From positions 1,550,001 through 1,614,000 of the forward strand of contig NZ_CP053660.1 of the NCBI RefSeq assembly GCF_013177455.1: DNA of 64,000 nt, in the 5' to 3' direction. The notes beneath the pieces are model-generated. The model was given only the letters and a program-made list of their open reading frames with translations. It made no database searches and was not told the DNA's origin. Source of the DNA: Nocardioides marmotae (GTDB lineage Bacteria > Actinomycetota > Actinomycetes > Propionibacteriales > Nocardioidaceae). Below, piece after piece: positions 35,269-43,834 of this stretch. Position numbers and translations under genes: made by a program. Positions within the stretch are counted from its first letter, which is position 1. Each line of letters begins with the position of its first letter.

Positions 35269-35951
35269 GACGCAGACCTCAACCGCTGGCTGGTGAGGTC
35301 GCACAGGATGTTGAACGCGTTGAGGTTCGACTGTCCCTTGGCGCGGGAGTACTCGGTGTAGGCGATCGTGGTGGGATGTTCCGCCCAGCTGAGCCCGGAC
35401 CGCCCGACGATGGACTCCAGCTCGGTCGCGTAAGCCATGCCAGGCTGCCGCAACCTGATGAGCTCGACTGCCCGCCTGCTGAGCACCCGCAAGCCGTTGT
35501 GGGTGTCGGTGAGGTCCAACCCGGTGGACCAGCGTGAGTAGCGGAGGGCGGCCGCGAGGAGGAGACGGCGCGCGACCGGCTGGTCCGTCGCCGACCCGAG
35601 GGCTCGGGACCCGAGCAGGACGTCCACGCCGCTTCGTCGGCTCGCCTCGACCATCGCGACGGCGTCCTCGACGCGGTGCTGGCCATCGGCGTCGAAGGTG
35701 ACGGTGCGCTCCGGCAGTGCGCGGCGGGTGAGGAAGTCGAAACCCGTCTGCAGAGCAGCGCCTTGACCGAGGTTCACGGGGTGGCGGAGGGCCACGGCCC
35801 CGGCGTCTCTTGCCACGTCGAAGGAGTCGTCCCTGCTCCCGTCGTCGACGCAGACGACGTTCGCGAAGTGCGCCCGCAGCGCGCGCACGACTCCGCCGAC
35901 CACTGTCGCCTCGTTGAACATCGGCACCAGCACGAACGTTGATTCGTCCAT
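35265..35951 (-). CDS. family 2 glycosyltransferase, polyprenyl-phosphate sugar synthase-like
   Basis: A 228-residue GT-A transferase similar to DPM1/GtrB-type enzymes that charge polyprenyl phosphate with a sugar. Motifs: STFVLVPMFNEATVVGGVV, VVCVDDGSRDDSFDVA, RHPVNLGQGAALQTGFDF, TFDADGQHRVEDAV (the metal-binding DAD) and TDTHNGLRVLSRRAV. It lacks its own membrane helices, which the coupled DUF2304 protein could supply. The ribosome site GAGGAGG precedes the ATG; it is first in the operon. Confidence 0.88.
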   Translation of the reverse strand: MDESTFVLVPMFNEATVVGGVVRALRAHFANVVCVDDGSRDDSFDVARDAGAVALRHPVNLGQGAALQTGFDFLTRRALPERTVTFDADGQHRVEDAVAMVEASRRSGVDVLLGSRALGSATDQPVARRLLLAAALRYSRWSTGLDLTDTHNGLRVLSRRAVELIRLRQPGMAYATELESIVGRSGLSWAEHPTTIAYTEYSRAKGQSNLNAFNILCDLTSQRLRSAS

Positions 35952-36088
35952 CTCGCCTCCTCTTCGGGAGAGGCTAGGAAGCGCGGAGGCCTGAGGACAG
36001 CGACGTCAGCGAGGTGTGCCCGACTGGTGCGAAGATGACCCGAAGGGACTATCCGCGAACCAGCCGGTGGGTGGGCCGCTCGGCGGCC

Positions 36089-36367
36089 TCAGTCCAGGCC
36101 GAGCGAGAACGCCGACTCGAGGTCGTGCTGGGAGTAGGTGCGGAAGGCGATGTGGGTCTCGGTCGCGGTGACGCCGTCGACCTTGTTCAGCCGGTCGGCC
36201 ACGACCCGCGCCACGTCGTCGTGGTCGCGGACGCGGACGAGGGCGATGAGGTCGATCTGCCCGGTCACCGAGTAGACCTCGCTGACGCCGTCGAGGGCTG
36301 CGATCTCCTCGGCCACCTCGGGGATGCGGGCGACGTCAGCCTTCACGAAGACGATGGCGGTGATCAT
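36089..36367 (-). CDS. stand-alone Lrp/AsnC ligand-binding (RAM) domain protein
   Basis: A 92-residue protein consisting only of the RAM effector domain of Lrp/AsnC regulators, without a helix-turn-helix. It begins MITAIVFVKADVARIPEVAE and continues GVSEVYSVTGQIDLIALVRV and VADRLNKVDGVTATETHIAF, the usual alternating strands. Such proteins form decamers and may bind amino acids or modulate full-length Lrp. A TAGGGT -10 lies 7 nt before the ATG. It is separate from the DEDD gene upstream. Confidence 0.88.
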   Translation of the reverse strand: MITAIVFVKADVARIPEVAEEIAALDGVSEVYSVTGQIDLIALVRVRDHDDVARVVADRLNKVDGVTATETHIAFRTYSQHDLESAFSLGLD

Positions 36368-36374
36368 GGGCCAG

Positions 36375-36380
36375 ACCCTA
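36375..36380 (-). promoter_or_regulatory. -10 element of Lrp-type gene
   Basis: TAGGGT on the minus strand ends 7 nt before the ATG at 36367. Confidence 0.45.
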
Positions 36381-36435
36381 GCCGGGACGACGCCCGGACC
36401 GGGCCAGCCTCGGGGGTCGGCCGCAGGGGCCGGAC

Positions 36436-38244
36436 TCAGCGGGCGGGCTGGTGGACGGGGGTGAGGTCGCGCCGGTCGTCGAAGGGGACCAGCTCGGTCC
36501 GCGAGCGGGCCACCGCGTCGTGGAGGGCGAGGTGCCGGGTGGCGCCGTCGACCGGGCAGACCCACTCGCCCTCGACGTCGACCAGCCGGATGCCGGGGGA
36601 CTCCAGCCAGCGCAGGATCTTCTCGGTCTCCTCGGCCGTCGCCACCGGCACCGGCCCCGGGCCGCCGGCGACGGTCTCGGCGGAGGCCCGCAGCGAGGCG
36701 ACGTAGGTGTGGGCGTCCGTGCCCGGCGGGATGACCCCGGCGGCGGCGAGCCGGCCGTGCCGCACGACGTGCACCGCCCACCGCCCGTCGTCGCCCCGGC
36801 GGGCCGCGACGACCTCGGGGCAGCGGGTCAGGGCGCTGAGCCGTTGCGTCCGGCTGGCGGCGCGGATGAAGGCGGCCAGGCGGTCGCGGTGGACGCCGGC
36901 CTCCTCGAAGCGCTCGTCGGCGGCGAGCGCCTCCATCCGGGCGTTGATCTGCTCGACGACGCGGTCGGGGCGGTGCAGCAGCGAGTCGCGCAGCTGCCGC
37001 ACGACCGCGGCGTACGTGTCGTGGTCCACGGTGCCGTCGCACGGGGCCAGGCACCGGCCGAGCTCGGCGAGGACGCAGGGGGTGCGGGAGGGCGTCTTGC
37101 CGAACCGGTCCGAGCACTGCCGCAGGGGGAAGGTGTCGTGGAGGGCGGCCAGGCACTTCTCCGCGACCTTGCGGGAGGAGAACGGCCCGAGGTAGTCGGC
37201 GTCGTCGTCGAGGACCCGCTTGACCAGGGAGAGACGCGGCCACGGCTCGCGGGTCAGCTTGATGAAGGTGGTCTTCTCGGGGAAGCGGGAGCGGCGGTTG
37301 TAGCGCGGCTTGTGCTCGGCGATCAGCCGGAGCTCGCGGACCTCCGCCTCCAGGGGCGTGGCGCACTCGATGCCGGTGACGCTGTCGGCGATCCCGACCA
37401 TCTCGCCCATCCGGGACCGGGTCTCGGAGGCGGTGAAGTAGGTGCGGACGCGGGTCCGCAGGTCCTTCGACGTGCCGACGTAGAGCACCCGGCGCTCGTG
37501 GTCGCGGAAGAGGTAGACGCCCGGGGCGTGGGGGAGACCCTCGGCGAGGTGGCGCTTGCGGCGCTGGGCGGTGCTGACCCGGCCGGAGAAGGTCTGCAGC
37601 TCCTCGAGGGTGTGCACGCCGAGCCCGCCGAGCCGCTCCATCAGCCCGTGCAGGACGTCGACGGTCGCCCGGGCGTCGGAGAGGGCGCGGTGGTTGGGGG
37701 TGGTGGTCGAGCCGAAGGCCCGCGCCAGGGAGGACAGCTTGCAGTTCGGGGCGTCGTCCTTGGTGATGACCCGGCGCGCCAGCCGGGCGGTGTCCAGCAC
37801 CTCGAAGGTGGGCCACGGGCGCCCCTGCTGCTCGCAGAAGTACTTGAGGAACCCGATGTCGAACGGCGCGTTGTGGGCGACCAGGACCGTCCCGGCCGCG
37901 AACTCCAGGAACGCGGGCAGCGCCGACTCGACCGGCGGCGCGTCGGCGACCATCGCGTTGCTGATGCCGGTGAGGACCGCGATGAACGGCGGGATGGGCT
38001 GCCGCGGGTCGACCAGGGTCTGGAACTCCCCGAGCACCTCGCCGCCGCGGACCTTGACCGCGCCGATCTCGGTGATCATCGAGCCGCCCTCGGCCGAGCC
38101 GCCGGTGGTCTCGAGGTCGACCACGGTGAAGGTGATGTCGCGCAGCGGGCGCCCCAGCTCGTCGAAGCTGCGCTGCGACTCCCACCGGTCCGGTGTCCCT
38201 CGGGAGCTGGTGCCCGGCTGCTCGGCGTGGAGGGTGCTGCTCAT
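36436..38244 (-). CDS. DEDD exonuclease fused to a UvrC-like GIY-YIG nuclease
   Basis: A 602-residue two-nuclease protein. N-terminal DnaQ-type 3'-5' exonuclease (about 30-210): VVDLETTGG (Asp-Glu), VAHNAPFDIGFL, and HRALSDARATVDVLHGL (HxxxxxD). Then GIY-YIG (about 235-320): APGVYLFRD, RVLYVGTSKDLRTRVRTYF and AEVRELRLIAEHKPRYN, as in UvrC N-terminal halves, followed by a UvrC-like middle (CVLAELGRCLAPCDGTVD). From memory this matches Rv2191 of M. tuberculosis and likely works in DNA repair. The ATG at 38244 has a TAGCGT -10 7 nt upstream; a longer reading to 38274 is less likely. Confidence 0.9.
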   Translation of the reverse strand: MSSTLHAEQPGTSSRGTPDRWESQRSFDELGRPLRDITFTVVDLETTGGSAEGGSMITEIGAVKVRGGEVLGEFQTLVDPRQPIPPFIAVLTGISNAMVADAPPVESALPAFLEFAAGTVLVAHNAPFDIGFLKYFCEQQGRPWPTFEVLDTARLARRVITKDDAPNCKLSSLARAFGSTTTPNHRALSDARATVDVLHGLMERLGGLGVHTLEELQTFSGRVSTAQRRKRHLAEGLPHAPGVYLFRDHERRVLYVGTSKDLRTRVRTYFTASETRSRMGEMVGIADSVTGIECATPLEAEVRELRLIAEHKPRYNRRSRFPEKTTFIKLTREPWPRLSLVKRVLDDDADYLGPFSSRKVAEKCLAALHDTFPLRQCSDRFGKTPSRTPCVLAELGRCLAPCDGTVDHDTYAAVVRQLRDSLLHRPDRVVEQINARMEALAADERFEEAGVHRDRLAAFIRAASRTQRLSALTRCPEVVAARRGDDGRWAVHVVRHGRLAAAGVIPPGTDAHTYVASLRASAETVAGGPGPVPVATAEETEKILRWLESPGIRLVDVEGEWVCPVDGATRHLALHDAVARSRTELVPFDDRRDLTPVHQPAR

Positions 38245-38251
38245 GCGGGCG

Positions 38252-38257
38252 ACGCTA
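38252..38257 (-). promoter_or_regulatory. -10 element of DEDD/GIY-YIG gene
   Basis: TAGCGT on the minus strand ends 7 nt before the ATG at 38244. Confidence 0.45.
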
Positions 38258-38335
38258 GGCGCGGGCACCGACAATCCCGTGACGGCTCGCGCAATAGGCT
38301 CGGCGCGGTTCGTCCGTCACCCCTCTGGAGTCCTG

Positions 38336-39595
38336 TTGTCCACCTCGCCGCCGGTGCCCGCCCTGGCGCAGCTGCCCGAGCCCGTGCGCGCCCGCGTCGT
38401 GGCGCTCGCGGCCGACGTGCTGCCCGCGCTCGGCCAGCTGCCTCCGGCGCTGCGCCGGGTGGCGACCTTCGCGCCCGCGCGGCGCGCGAAGCTGGGGGCG
38501 ACCGCGATCGCCACGGCGCTGCGGGAGGAGGACCTGCGTGCCCGGGTCGCCTCCCACCTCGCGGTGCAGCCGCCCGCGACCTCGACGCCGGTGGACCGCG
38601 CCGCGGTGGCCTGGCTGGTCCGGGCGGGTGCCTGGGAGGCCGAGCTGGCGGCCGCGCTCGACGAGGTCACCCCGGCCGGCCCGACCCGCGAGGAGTCGGA
38701 GGTTGCCCGGCTGCGCGACCGGCTCGACGCCGCCGAGCGGGCCGCGCGCGAGCAGCGCGCGATGCACCGCGCCCAGGTCGACGAGGTCAAGGCCGAGAAC
38801 ACCACGCTCCGCCGCCGGCTCGGTGAGGCCCGCGCCGCCGAGAAGGCCGCCCGGGCCGCGGGCGAGCAGGCCGCCGCCCAGGTCGACGGGCTGCGGCGCG
38901 AGGTCGAGGCCCTCGCGTCCGCCCAGGAGCGGGAGGTACGCCGCCTGCGGGCCCGGGTCGCCGAGCTCGAGGCGGACGCGGCCTCGGGGCGCCGCGCCGT
39001 ACGCGCCGAGCGGGACGAGGCGACCGTCCGGGCGCGGGTGCTGCTGGAGACGGTCGTCGAGGCGGCCGCGGGGCTGCGCCGCGAGCTCGGCCTGCCGTCG
39101 GTGACCGGCGCGCCCGCCGACCGCGTCGAGGCCGGGCTCTCTGCCGGCGTCGCCGAGGGCGCCCGGCTGCTGACCGGGGCGTCGGCGGGGCTGCTCGAGC
39201 AGTACCTCGCGATGCCGCGCGCCCGGCTCGTCGTCGACGGCTACAACGTGAGCAAGAGCATCTGGCCGACCTCGCCGCTGGAGGCGCAGCGGATCCGGCT
39301 CGTCAACGCGCTCGCGCCGCTGGTCGCCCGGACCGGCGCCGACACGACCGTCGTCTTCGACGCCGGCCAGGTCGGGCAGGGCGCGCGCCCGGTCGTCGCC
39401 GCGCCCCGCGGGGTCCGGGTCTACTTCAGCCCGGAGGGGACCATCGCCGACGACGTCATCCGCGACCTCGTCGCGGCCGAGCCCCCCGGTCGGGTCGTCG
39501 TGGTCGTCACCGGCGACCAGGCCGTCCTCGCCGACGTCACCCGCGCGGGCGCTCGGGGCGCCTCGGTCGACGCCCTGGCCTCGCTGATCAGCTGA
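38336..39595 (+). CDS. NYN domain protein (YacP-like) with coiled coil
   Basis: A 419-residue protein. The first 125 residues are helical and Ala-rich; about 130-240 is a long predicted coiled coil (LRDRLDAAERAAREQRAMHR, LRRRLGEARAAEKAARAAGE); about 295-419 is a NYN/PIN-type RNase fold with RLVVDGYNVSKSIWP, VVFDAGQVGQGARP, DDVIRDLV and VVVVTGDQAVLADVTRAG, carrying the acidic metal-site residues. A role in RNA degradation is likely but not shown. The TTG at 38336 has GGAG 6 nt upstream and TAGGCT at 38295-38300 as a -10; a GTG farther in is an alternative. Confidence 0.82.
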   Translation: MSTSPPVPALAQLPEPVRARVVALAADVLPALGQLPPALRRVATFAPARRAKLGATAIATALREEDLRARVASHLAVQPPATSTPVDRAAVAWLVRAGAWEAELAAALDEVTPAGPTREESEVARLRDRLDAAERAAREQRAMHRAQVDEVKAENTTLRRRLGEARAAEKAARAAGEQAAAQVDGLRREVEALASAQEREVRRLRARVAELEADAASGRRAVRAERDEATVRARVLLETVVEAAAGLRRELGLPSVTGAPADRVEAGLSAGVAEGARLLTGASAGLLEQYLAMPRARLVVDGYNVSKSIWPTSPLEAQRIRLVNALAPLVARTGADTTVVFDAGQVGQGARPVVAAPRGVRVYFSPEGTIADDVIRDLVAAEPPGRVVVVVTGDQAVLADVTRAGARGASVDALASLIS

Positions 39596-39635
39596 CCCGA
39601 TCGGCGTTGTCGGTGGCCGGTGTCACGGTGTGCCC

Positions 39636-39842
39636 ATGACGACACGGATCGATTGCGACACCTGCGTGGTGCGGGGTCTGGCCTGCCACGACTGCGTGGT
39701 GACGGTGCTGCTCGGGCCGCCGCCGGAGCTGACCTTCGACGACGACGAGCGCCGGGCGCTGGACCTGCTGGCGGAGGGCGGGCTGGTGCCGCCGCTGCGG
39801 CTGGTGCGCCCGATGGAGGGGTACGACGTGGAATCGGCGTGA
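39636..39842 (+). CDS. small four-cysteine protein
   Basis: A 68-residue protein with two Cys pairs near the start (RIDCDTCVVRGLACHDCVVT), which looks like a zinc knuckle, followed by LLGPPPELTFDDDERRALDL, a helix, and LVPPLRLVRPMEG. Function unknown; similar short proteins occur beside the NlpC/P60 gene in other actinobacteria (from memory). The ATG at 39636 is taken; a GTG two codons upstream is possible. Confidence 0.7.
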   Translation: MTTRIDCDTCVVRGLACHDCVVTVLLGPPPELTFDDDERRALDLLAEGGLVPPLRLVRPMEGYDVESA

Positions 39843-39943
39843 CGGATGTGACCAGAGGGATCGATGGGTCACCATCCGCGTCGTCCTCCCCAGATCACAC
39901 CGCGACATGCTCCAGAAGTTTCGCGAGACCGCGGGGCGGCGAC

Positions 39944-39949
39944 TAACGT
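39944..39949 (+). promoter_or_regulatory. -10 element driving the riboswitch leader
   Basis: TAACGT, with a weak -35-like TTCGCG about 18 bp upstream, would start transcription near 39956, just before the structured leader. The 39843-39943 stretch holds no other visible feature. Confidence 0.45.
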
Positions 39950-39960
39950 GTCGAGTTCAG

Positions 39961-40165
39961 GTGCCCGTGGCAGTGGACCAACCGGTCTACGCGGGCACCG
40001 CGTCGAGTCCCGGCCCGCTTCGGTGGTCCGGGAGCCGGGGAACCACCGGCGCTGCGTGCAGCGCCACTGGGGTGAATCGCCCGTGAGGCACCGCACAGCG
40101 GTGAGGAGCGGGAGTAGGGCCTGTCGTGCCCGAACCCGTCAGCTCACCCGGTAGGCGTACGACAC
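39961..40165 (+). ncRNA. c-di-AMP riboswitch (ydaO/yuaA class)
   Basis: The 341-bp gap before the NlpC/P60 gene contains the class hallmarks: gccggggaacc (40034-40044), cactggggtgaatcgccc (40065-40082), a gagcgggagtagggc stretch and the 3' block cgaacccgtcagctcaccc followed by ggtaggcg (40131-40157). gtgtcg (39948-39953) and cgacac (40160-40165) can pair as an outer stem, and gtgcccg/cgggcac (39961-39967/39992-39998) forms a hairpin. Known members sense c-di-AMP and switch off expression of wall hydrolases and osmolyte uptake; boundaries here are approximate. Confidence 0.88.
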
Positions 40166-40183
40166 CGAGGAGACCCTCCGCTC

Positions 40184-41167
40184 GTGCTCAACGGCCGGAA
40201 GCGCATCATCCCCGCCCTCACCGGGCTCGCCATCGTCGGCATCGTCGGATTCGGCCCCTCTGTCCCGGCGCAGGCCGAGCCAGACATCAAGGACGTCGAG
40301 TCCCGGGTCGACCAGCTCTTCCACGAGGCCGAGCAGGCCTCGGAGCGGTTCAACGACGCGCGCATCGAGCTCCGCGAGCTCAAGCGCGACCTGCGCTCGC
40401 TCAAGGCCGACGAGAACCGCCAGGGCGACCGCCTCGAGGGCGTACGCGAGCAGGTCGAGCGCTCGGTGGTCCGCCAGTACCAGGGCCAGGGCCTCTCCGC
40501 CGTCGGCCAGGTCCTGGTCTCCGACGACCCGCAGGGCTTCCTCTCCGAGCTCTCGACGATGTCGGCCTTCGACGACCTGCAGGACCAGATGTACGGCGAC
40601 TACACCGCCGAGCTCAAGGCGCTCGACATCCGCCGCGAGGCCACCGAGGACCGCGCGGACCAGGTCGCCGAGGTCAAGGCGCAGCTCGCCGAGGAGAAGT
40701 CGGAGATCGACGAGAAGCTCGAGGAGGCCCAGGCCCTCCTCGCCCGGCTCGAGGAGAAGGAGCGCGAGAAGCTGGTCTCGCGCGACACCACCCGTCCGCC
40801 GGCCTCCGTCCCGGCCTCCGGCCGCGCCGGCGCCGCGATCGCCTACGCGATGGCCCAGGTCGGCGACGCCTACGTCTACGGCGCAGCCGGGCCGAGCGCC
40901 TTCGACTGCTCCGGCCTGACCATGATGGCGTGGGGCGCGGCCGGCGTGTCGCTGCCGCACTCCTCCAGCGCCCAGTACTCCTCCGGGCCGCGCGTCGCCG
41001 AGAGCGACCTCCAGCCCGGCGACCTGGTCTTCTACTACAGCCCGATCAGCCACGTCGGCATGTACATCGGCAACGGCATGATCGTCCACGCCGCCAACCC
41101 CGGCGCCGGTGTCACCACCGCGCCGCTGCACTCGATGCCGTACGTCGGCGCGGTGCGCCCTGGCTGA
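40184..41167 (+). CDS. secreted NlpC/P60 peptidoglycan hydrolase with coiled coil
   Basis: A 327-residue wall hydrolase cutting peptide stems. It has a Sec signal (KRIIPALTGLAIVGIVGFGP, cleavage near PAQA-EP), a long coiled coil (about 30-205; SRVDQLFHEAEQASERFNDA and EIDEKLEEAQALLARLEEKE) and a C-terminal NlpC/P60 domain (about 215-327). Active-site Cys is in SAFDCSGLTMMAW, His in SPISHVGMYIG and the third polar residue in MIVHAA. It resembles RipC/Rv2190c in plan. The GTG at 40184 follows the riboswitch directly. The following gene starts within its last codons. Confidence 0.95.
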   Translation: MLNGRKRIIPALTGLAIVGIVGFGPSVPAQAEPDIKDVESRVDQLFHEAEQASERFNDARIELRELKRDLRSLKADENRQGDRLEGVREQVERSVVRQYQGQGLSAVGQVLVSDDPQGFLSELSTMSAFDDLQDQMYGDYTAELKALDIRREATEDRADQVAEVKAQLAEEKSEIDEKLEEAQALLARLEEKEREKLVSRDTTRPPASVPASGRAGAAIAYAMAQVGDAYVYGAAGPSAFDCSGLTMMAWGAAGVSLPHSSSAQYSSGPRVAESDLQPGDLVFYYSPISHVGMYIGNGMIVHAANPGAGVTTAPLHSMPYVGAVRPG

Positions 41168-42392
41168 GCCAGCACCCCCGACCGAGGCCGGTCGCCCACG
41201 ACGGTGGGTGGCCGGCCTCGTCGCGTTCGCGGTGCTGGTGGCCGCCGCCGTCGCCGGCTGGCTGGTCCTCCGGGACGAGCCCTACGTCGCGACGCCGGAG
41301 GACCAGGCGGCCGCGGCGATCGGTCCCCGCGCCGTCGACGCCGCGCTCGACCGGCTCGAGGAGGCCGTCGCCGCCGGTGATGCGGCCGCCCTCGCCGGGG
41401 CGCCCGCCGGGATCGCCCGCAACGCCGCCCGCCTGCGGGTCCGCGACCTCGATCTCCGCTACGTCGACACCGTCGCGCGGACCGACGACAGCCTCCGCGC
41501 GGCCGTCGACGTGACCTGGCGCTTCGGCGGCTTCGACGCCCGGCCGGCCCGGACCGAGGTCGAGATGACGTTCACCGCGGACGGTGCCGAGGCCGTGCTC
41601 ACCTCGGTCGGCGGTGGCGAGGGCCGGAGCCCGCTCTGGCTCACCGGGCCGGTCGAGGTGCTGCGCTCCGAGCGGGTCCTCGTCGTCGGCGCCACCGGGA
41701 CCGACGTCGCGTCGATCGGCCGCCACGCCGAGGCCGCCGTGCCGGTCGTCCGGCGCGTGCTCGCCGGATGGCGCTCCCGCCTCGTCGTGGAGGTCCCCGC
41801 GTCCGCCGAGGGCCTCGGCGACGTCCTCGGCGCCGAGGACGGGCAGTACGACGCCGTGGCGGCCGTCACCGCTGCCCCTGACGGCTCGGTCGCCCCCGAC
41901 GCGCCCCTGCACGTCTTCGTCAACCCCGACGTGCTGGGCACCCTCGGCGCCCGGGGCGCGCAGGTGGTGATGAGCCACGAGGCCACCCACGTGGCGACCC
42001 GCGCCCCGGTGACCACCCAGCCGCTGTGGCTGCTCGAGGGCTTCGCGGACTACGTGGCGCTGCGCGACGTGGGCCTGCCCCTGACCACCACGGCCGGGCA
42101 GGTCATCGAGCAGGTCCGCGAGGACGGCCTGCCGCGGGCGCTGCCCGGGCCGGCGGAGTTCGACACCGCGACGACCCATCTCGGCGCGACGTACGAGGCC
42201 GCCTGGCTGGCCTGCGTCGTCCTCGCCGACCGGGTGGGGGAGACGCGCCTGGTCGACCTCTACCGCGCGGCCGGCCGGACCGGTCTCGAGGAGGCCCTGC
42301 GCGACGTCGCGGGGTGGAGCGAGGCGGACCTGGTCCGGGCCTGGCGCTCGCGGCTGGCCGACCTGGCCGGCCTGTCAGACTCGACGGTGTGA
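41160..42392 (+). CDS. membrane-anchored gluzincin-type metallopeptidase
   Basis: About 410 residues: short basic start (EAGRPRRW), one membrane helix (VAGLVAFAVLVAAAVAGWLVL), an extracytoplasmic N-domain and a C-terminal peptidase with VVMSHEATHVATRAPV (HExxH) and the downstream Glu ligand in LLEGFADYVALRD, as in peptidase MA-like families. Substrate unknown. The start is uncertain: CTG 41160 overlaps the previous stop and keeps the basic residues before the helix; GTG 41208 would cut into the helix; GTG 41109 overlaps NlpC more deeply. It overlaps the M48 gene by 4 nt. Confidence 0.8.
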   Translation: MAEPAPPTEAGRPRRWVAGLVAFAVLVAAAVAGWLVLRDEPYVATPEDQAAAAIGPRAVDAALDRLEEAVAAGDAAALAGAPAGIARNAARLRVRDLDLRYVDTVARTDDSLRAAVDVTWRFGGFDARPARTEVEMTFTADGAEAVLTSVGGGEGRSPLWLTGPVEVLRSERVLVVGATGTDVASIGRHAEAAVPVVRRVLAGWRSRLVVEVPASAEGLGDVLGAEDGQYDAVAAVTAAPDGSVAPDAPLHVFVNPDVLGTLGARGAQVVMSHEATHVATRAPVTTQPLWLLEGFADYVALRDVGLPLTTTAGQVIEQVREDGLPRALPGPAEFDTATTHLGATYEAAWLACVVLADRVGETRLVDLYRAAGRTGLEEALRDVAGWSEADLVRAWRSRLADLAGLSDSTV

Positions 42393-43609
42393 CGCCGACC
42401 GCCCGCCGACTCTCGTGGACGCTCGTCGGCGCCGGCGGAGCGGCTTTCGTCCTCCTCGCCTGGTGGCTCGTGCCGTGGGACCCGGTCCCGGGCGGGCCGG
42501 TCGAACCGGTCCGCGCCGAGGACTACTTCAGCGTCGCGCACCTCGCCCGGGCCGAGGAGTACTCCCGGTGGGCGCGGGTCCTCAGCTACTCCTCCCTCGC
42601 CGTCTCGCTCGCCGTCGCCTGCTACCTCGGCCTGAGCCGGCGGGGCCGCGCCTGGGCGCGGCGGGCCCCCGGCCCGTGGTGGGTCCAGGTCGTGGTCCTG
42701 GTGGCGGCCGTCGAGCTGGCCAGGCGGCTCGTCACGCTCCCGTTCGGCATCGCCTTCGAGCAGCGCCGCCGCGACTACGGGCTCTCGACGCGGTCGTGGG
42801 CCGGGTACGCCGCCGACCTCGTCCGCAACGAGGTGCTCGGCATCGGGGTGGCCTCGATCGCGCTGCTCGTGGTCATCGGCCTGGCGCGGTGGCTGCCGCG
42901 GGCCTGGCCGGCGGTCGCGGGGCTGCTCGTCGCGGCGCTGGTCGTCCTCGGCTCGTTCGTCTACCCCGTCGTCGTCGAGCCGGCGTTCAACTCCTTCGAG
43001 CCGCTCGCGGACGGCCCGCTGCGGCAGGGCATCGAGGAGCTGGCGGACGCGGAGGGCGTGGAGATCGGGGACGTGCTCGTGGCGGACGCCTCGCGGCGCA
43101 CGTCGACGCTCAACGCCTACGTCTCGGGCTTCGGGGCGAGCCGGCGGGTGGTGCTCTACGACACGCTGGTCGAGGACCTGCCGGTCGACCAGGCGCTCTC
43201 GGTGGTGGCGCACGAGCTGGCGCACGCGAAGCACGACGACGTGGTCGTCGGCACGGTGCTGGGCGCTGCGAGCGCCGTCGCGGGGGTGGGCCTGCTGGCG
43301 CTGTGCCTGGGCTGGTTCGGCCGGCGCGGGTGGCCGGCGGTGAGCGAGGCGGCGGTGGCCCCGCTGGCCCTCGCGCTCTTCGCGGTCGGGGGCTTCCTGG
43401 CGAGCCCGGTGCAGAACGGGATCAGCCGCCAGGTCGAGACCCGGGCCGACGTCGACGCGCTGCGGGTGACGCGGGATCCCGACGCGTTCGTCGGGCTGCA
43501 GGTGCGGCTGGCGGAGAAGTCGCTGGCCGACCCGACTCCGCCCGGCCTGGCTCACTGGTGGTTCGGGAGCCATCCCGGGGTGCTCGACCGGTTCGGGCGC
43601 GCGCGCTGA
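42389..43609 (+). CDS. M48 family metalloprotease (Ste24/CAAX protease-like)
   Basis: A 406-residue polytopic zinc protease. Helices flank a periplasmic region; the active site is SVVAHELAHAKHDDVVVG (HExxH, about residue 273) with the third ligand region SRQVETRADVDAL (about 350). EPAFNSFEPLADGPLRQGIE and TSTLNAYVSGFGASRRVVLYDT are classical Ste24/HtpX-type segments. The GTG at 42389 overlaps the previous stop. It is last in the riboswitch operon, followed by a strong hairpin. It is a different branch from HtpX at 8501. Confidence 0.92.
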   Translation: MTPTARRLSWTLVGAGGAAFVLLAWWLVPWDPVPGGPVEPVRAEDYFSVAHLARAEEYSRWARVLSYSSLAVSLAVACYLGLSRRGRAWARRAPGPWWVQVVVLVAAVELARRLVTLPFGIAFEQRRRDYGLSTRSWAGYAADLVRNEVLGIGVASIALLVVIGLARWLPRAWPAVAGLLVAALVVLGSFVYPVVVEPAFNSFEPLADGPLRQGIEELADAEGVEIGDVLVADASRRTSTLNAYVSGFGASRRVVLYDTLVEDLPVDQALSVVAHELAHAKHDDVVVGTVLGAASAVAGVGLLALCLGWFGRRGWPAVSEAAVAPLALALFAVGGFLASPVQNGISRQVETRADVDALRVTRDPDAFVGLQVRLAEKSLADPTPPGLAHWWFGSHPGVLDRFGRAR

Positions 43610-43620
43610 TCCAAAGCGCG

Positions 43621-43651
43621 ATCGGGGGCCGCGTGGAACGCGGCCCCCGAT
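43621..43651 (+). terminator. intrinsic hairpin after M48 protease gene
   Basis: A perfect 13-bp stem (atcgggggccgcg at 43621-43633 with its complement at 43639-43651) and 5-nt loop, 11 bp past the stop. The remaining 183 bp to the flp stop are less GC-rich and show no gene. Confidence 0.8.
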
Positions 43652-43834
43652 GCAGGTACCTCATTGAGCAACTGCCGGTGATGCTGCGCCTAGATCCTGG
43701 CACCCGGCGCAGCGACGGCACGACGATGAACGCAGCAATGCCGTGGTCTGCACTCCGTACGCGACGGCCCAGGGGCCCTGCTCACTTCGCGTGAACCTCC
43801 AGAGCTGTTCGATGGCAGTCGCGACGTCGCATTC

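Noticed and set aside
43652-43834. Less GC-rich gap between the M48 gene and flp
   Set aside because: No open frame with a ribosome site and no convincing structure beyond the terminator; recorded as empty.
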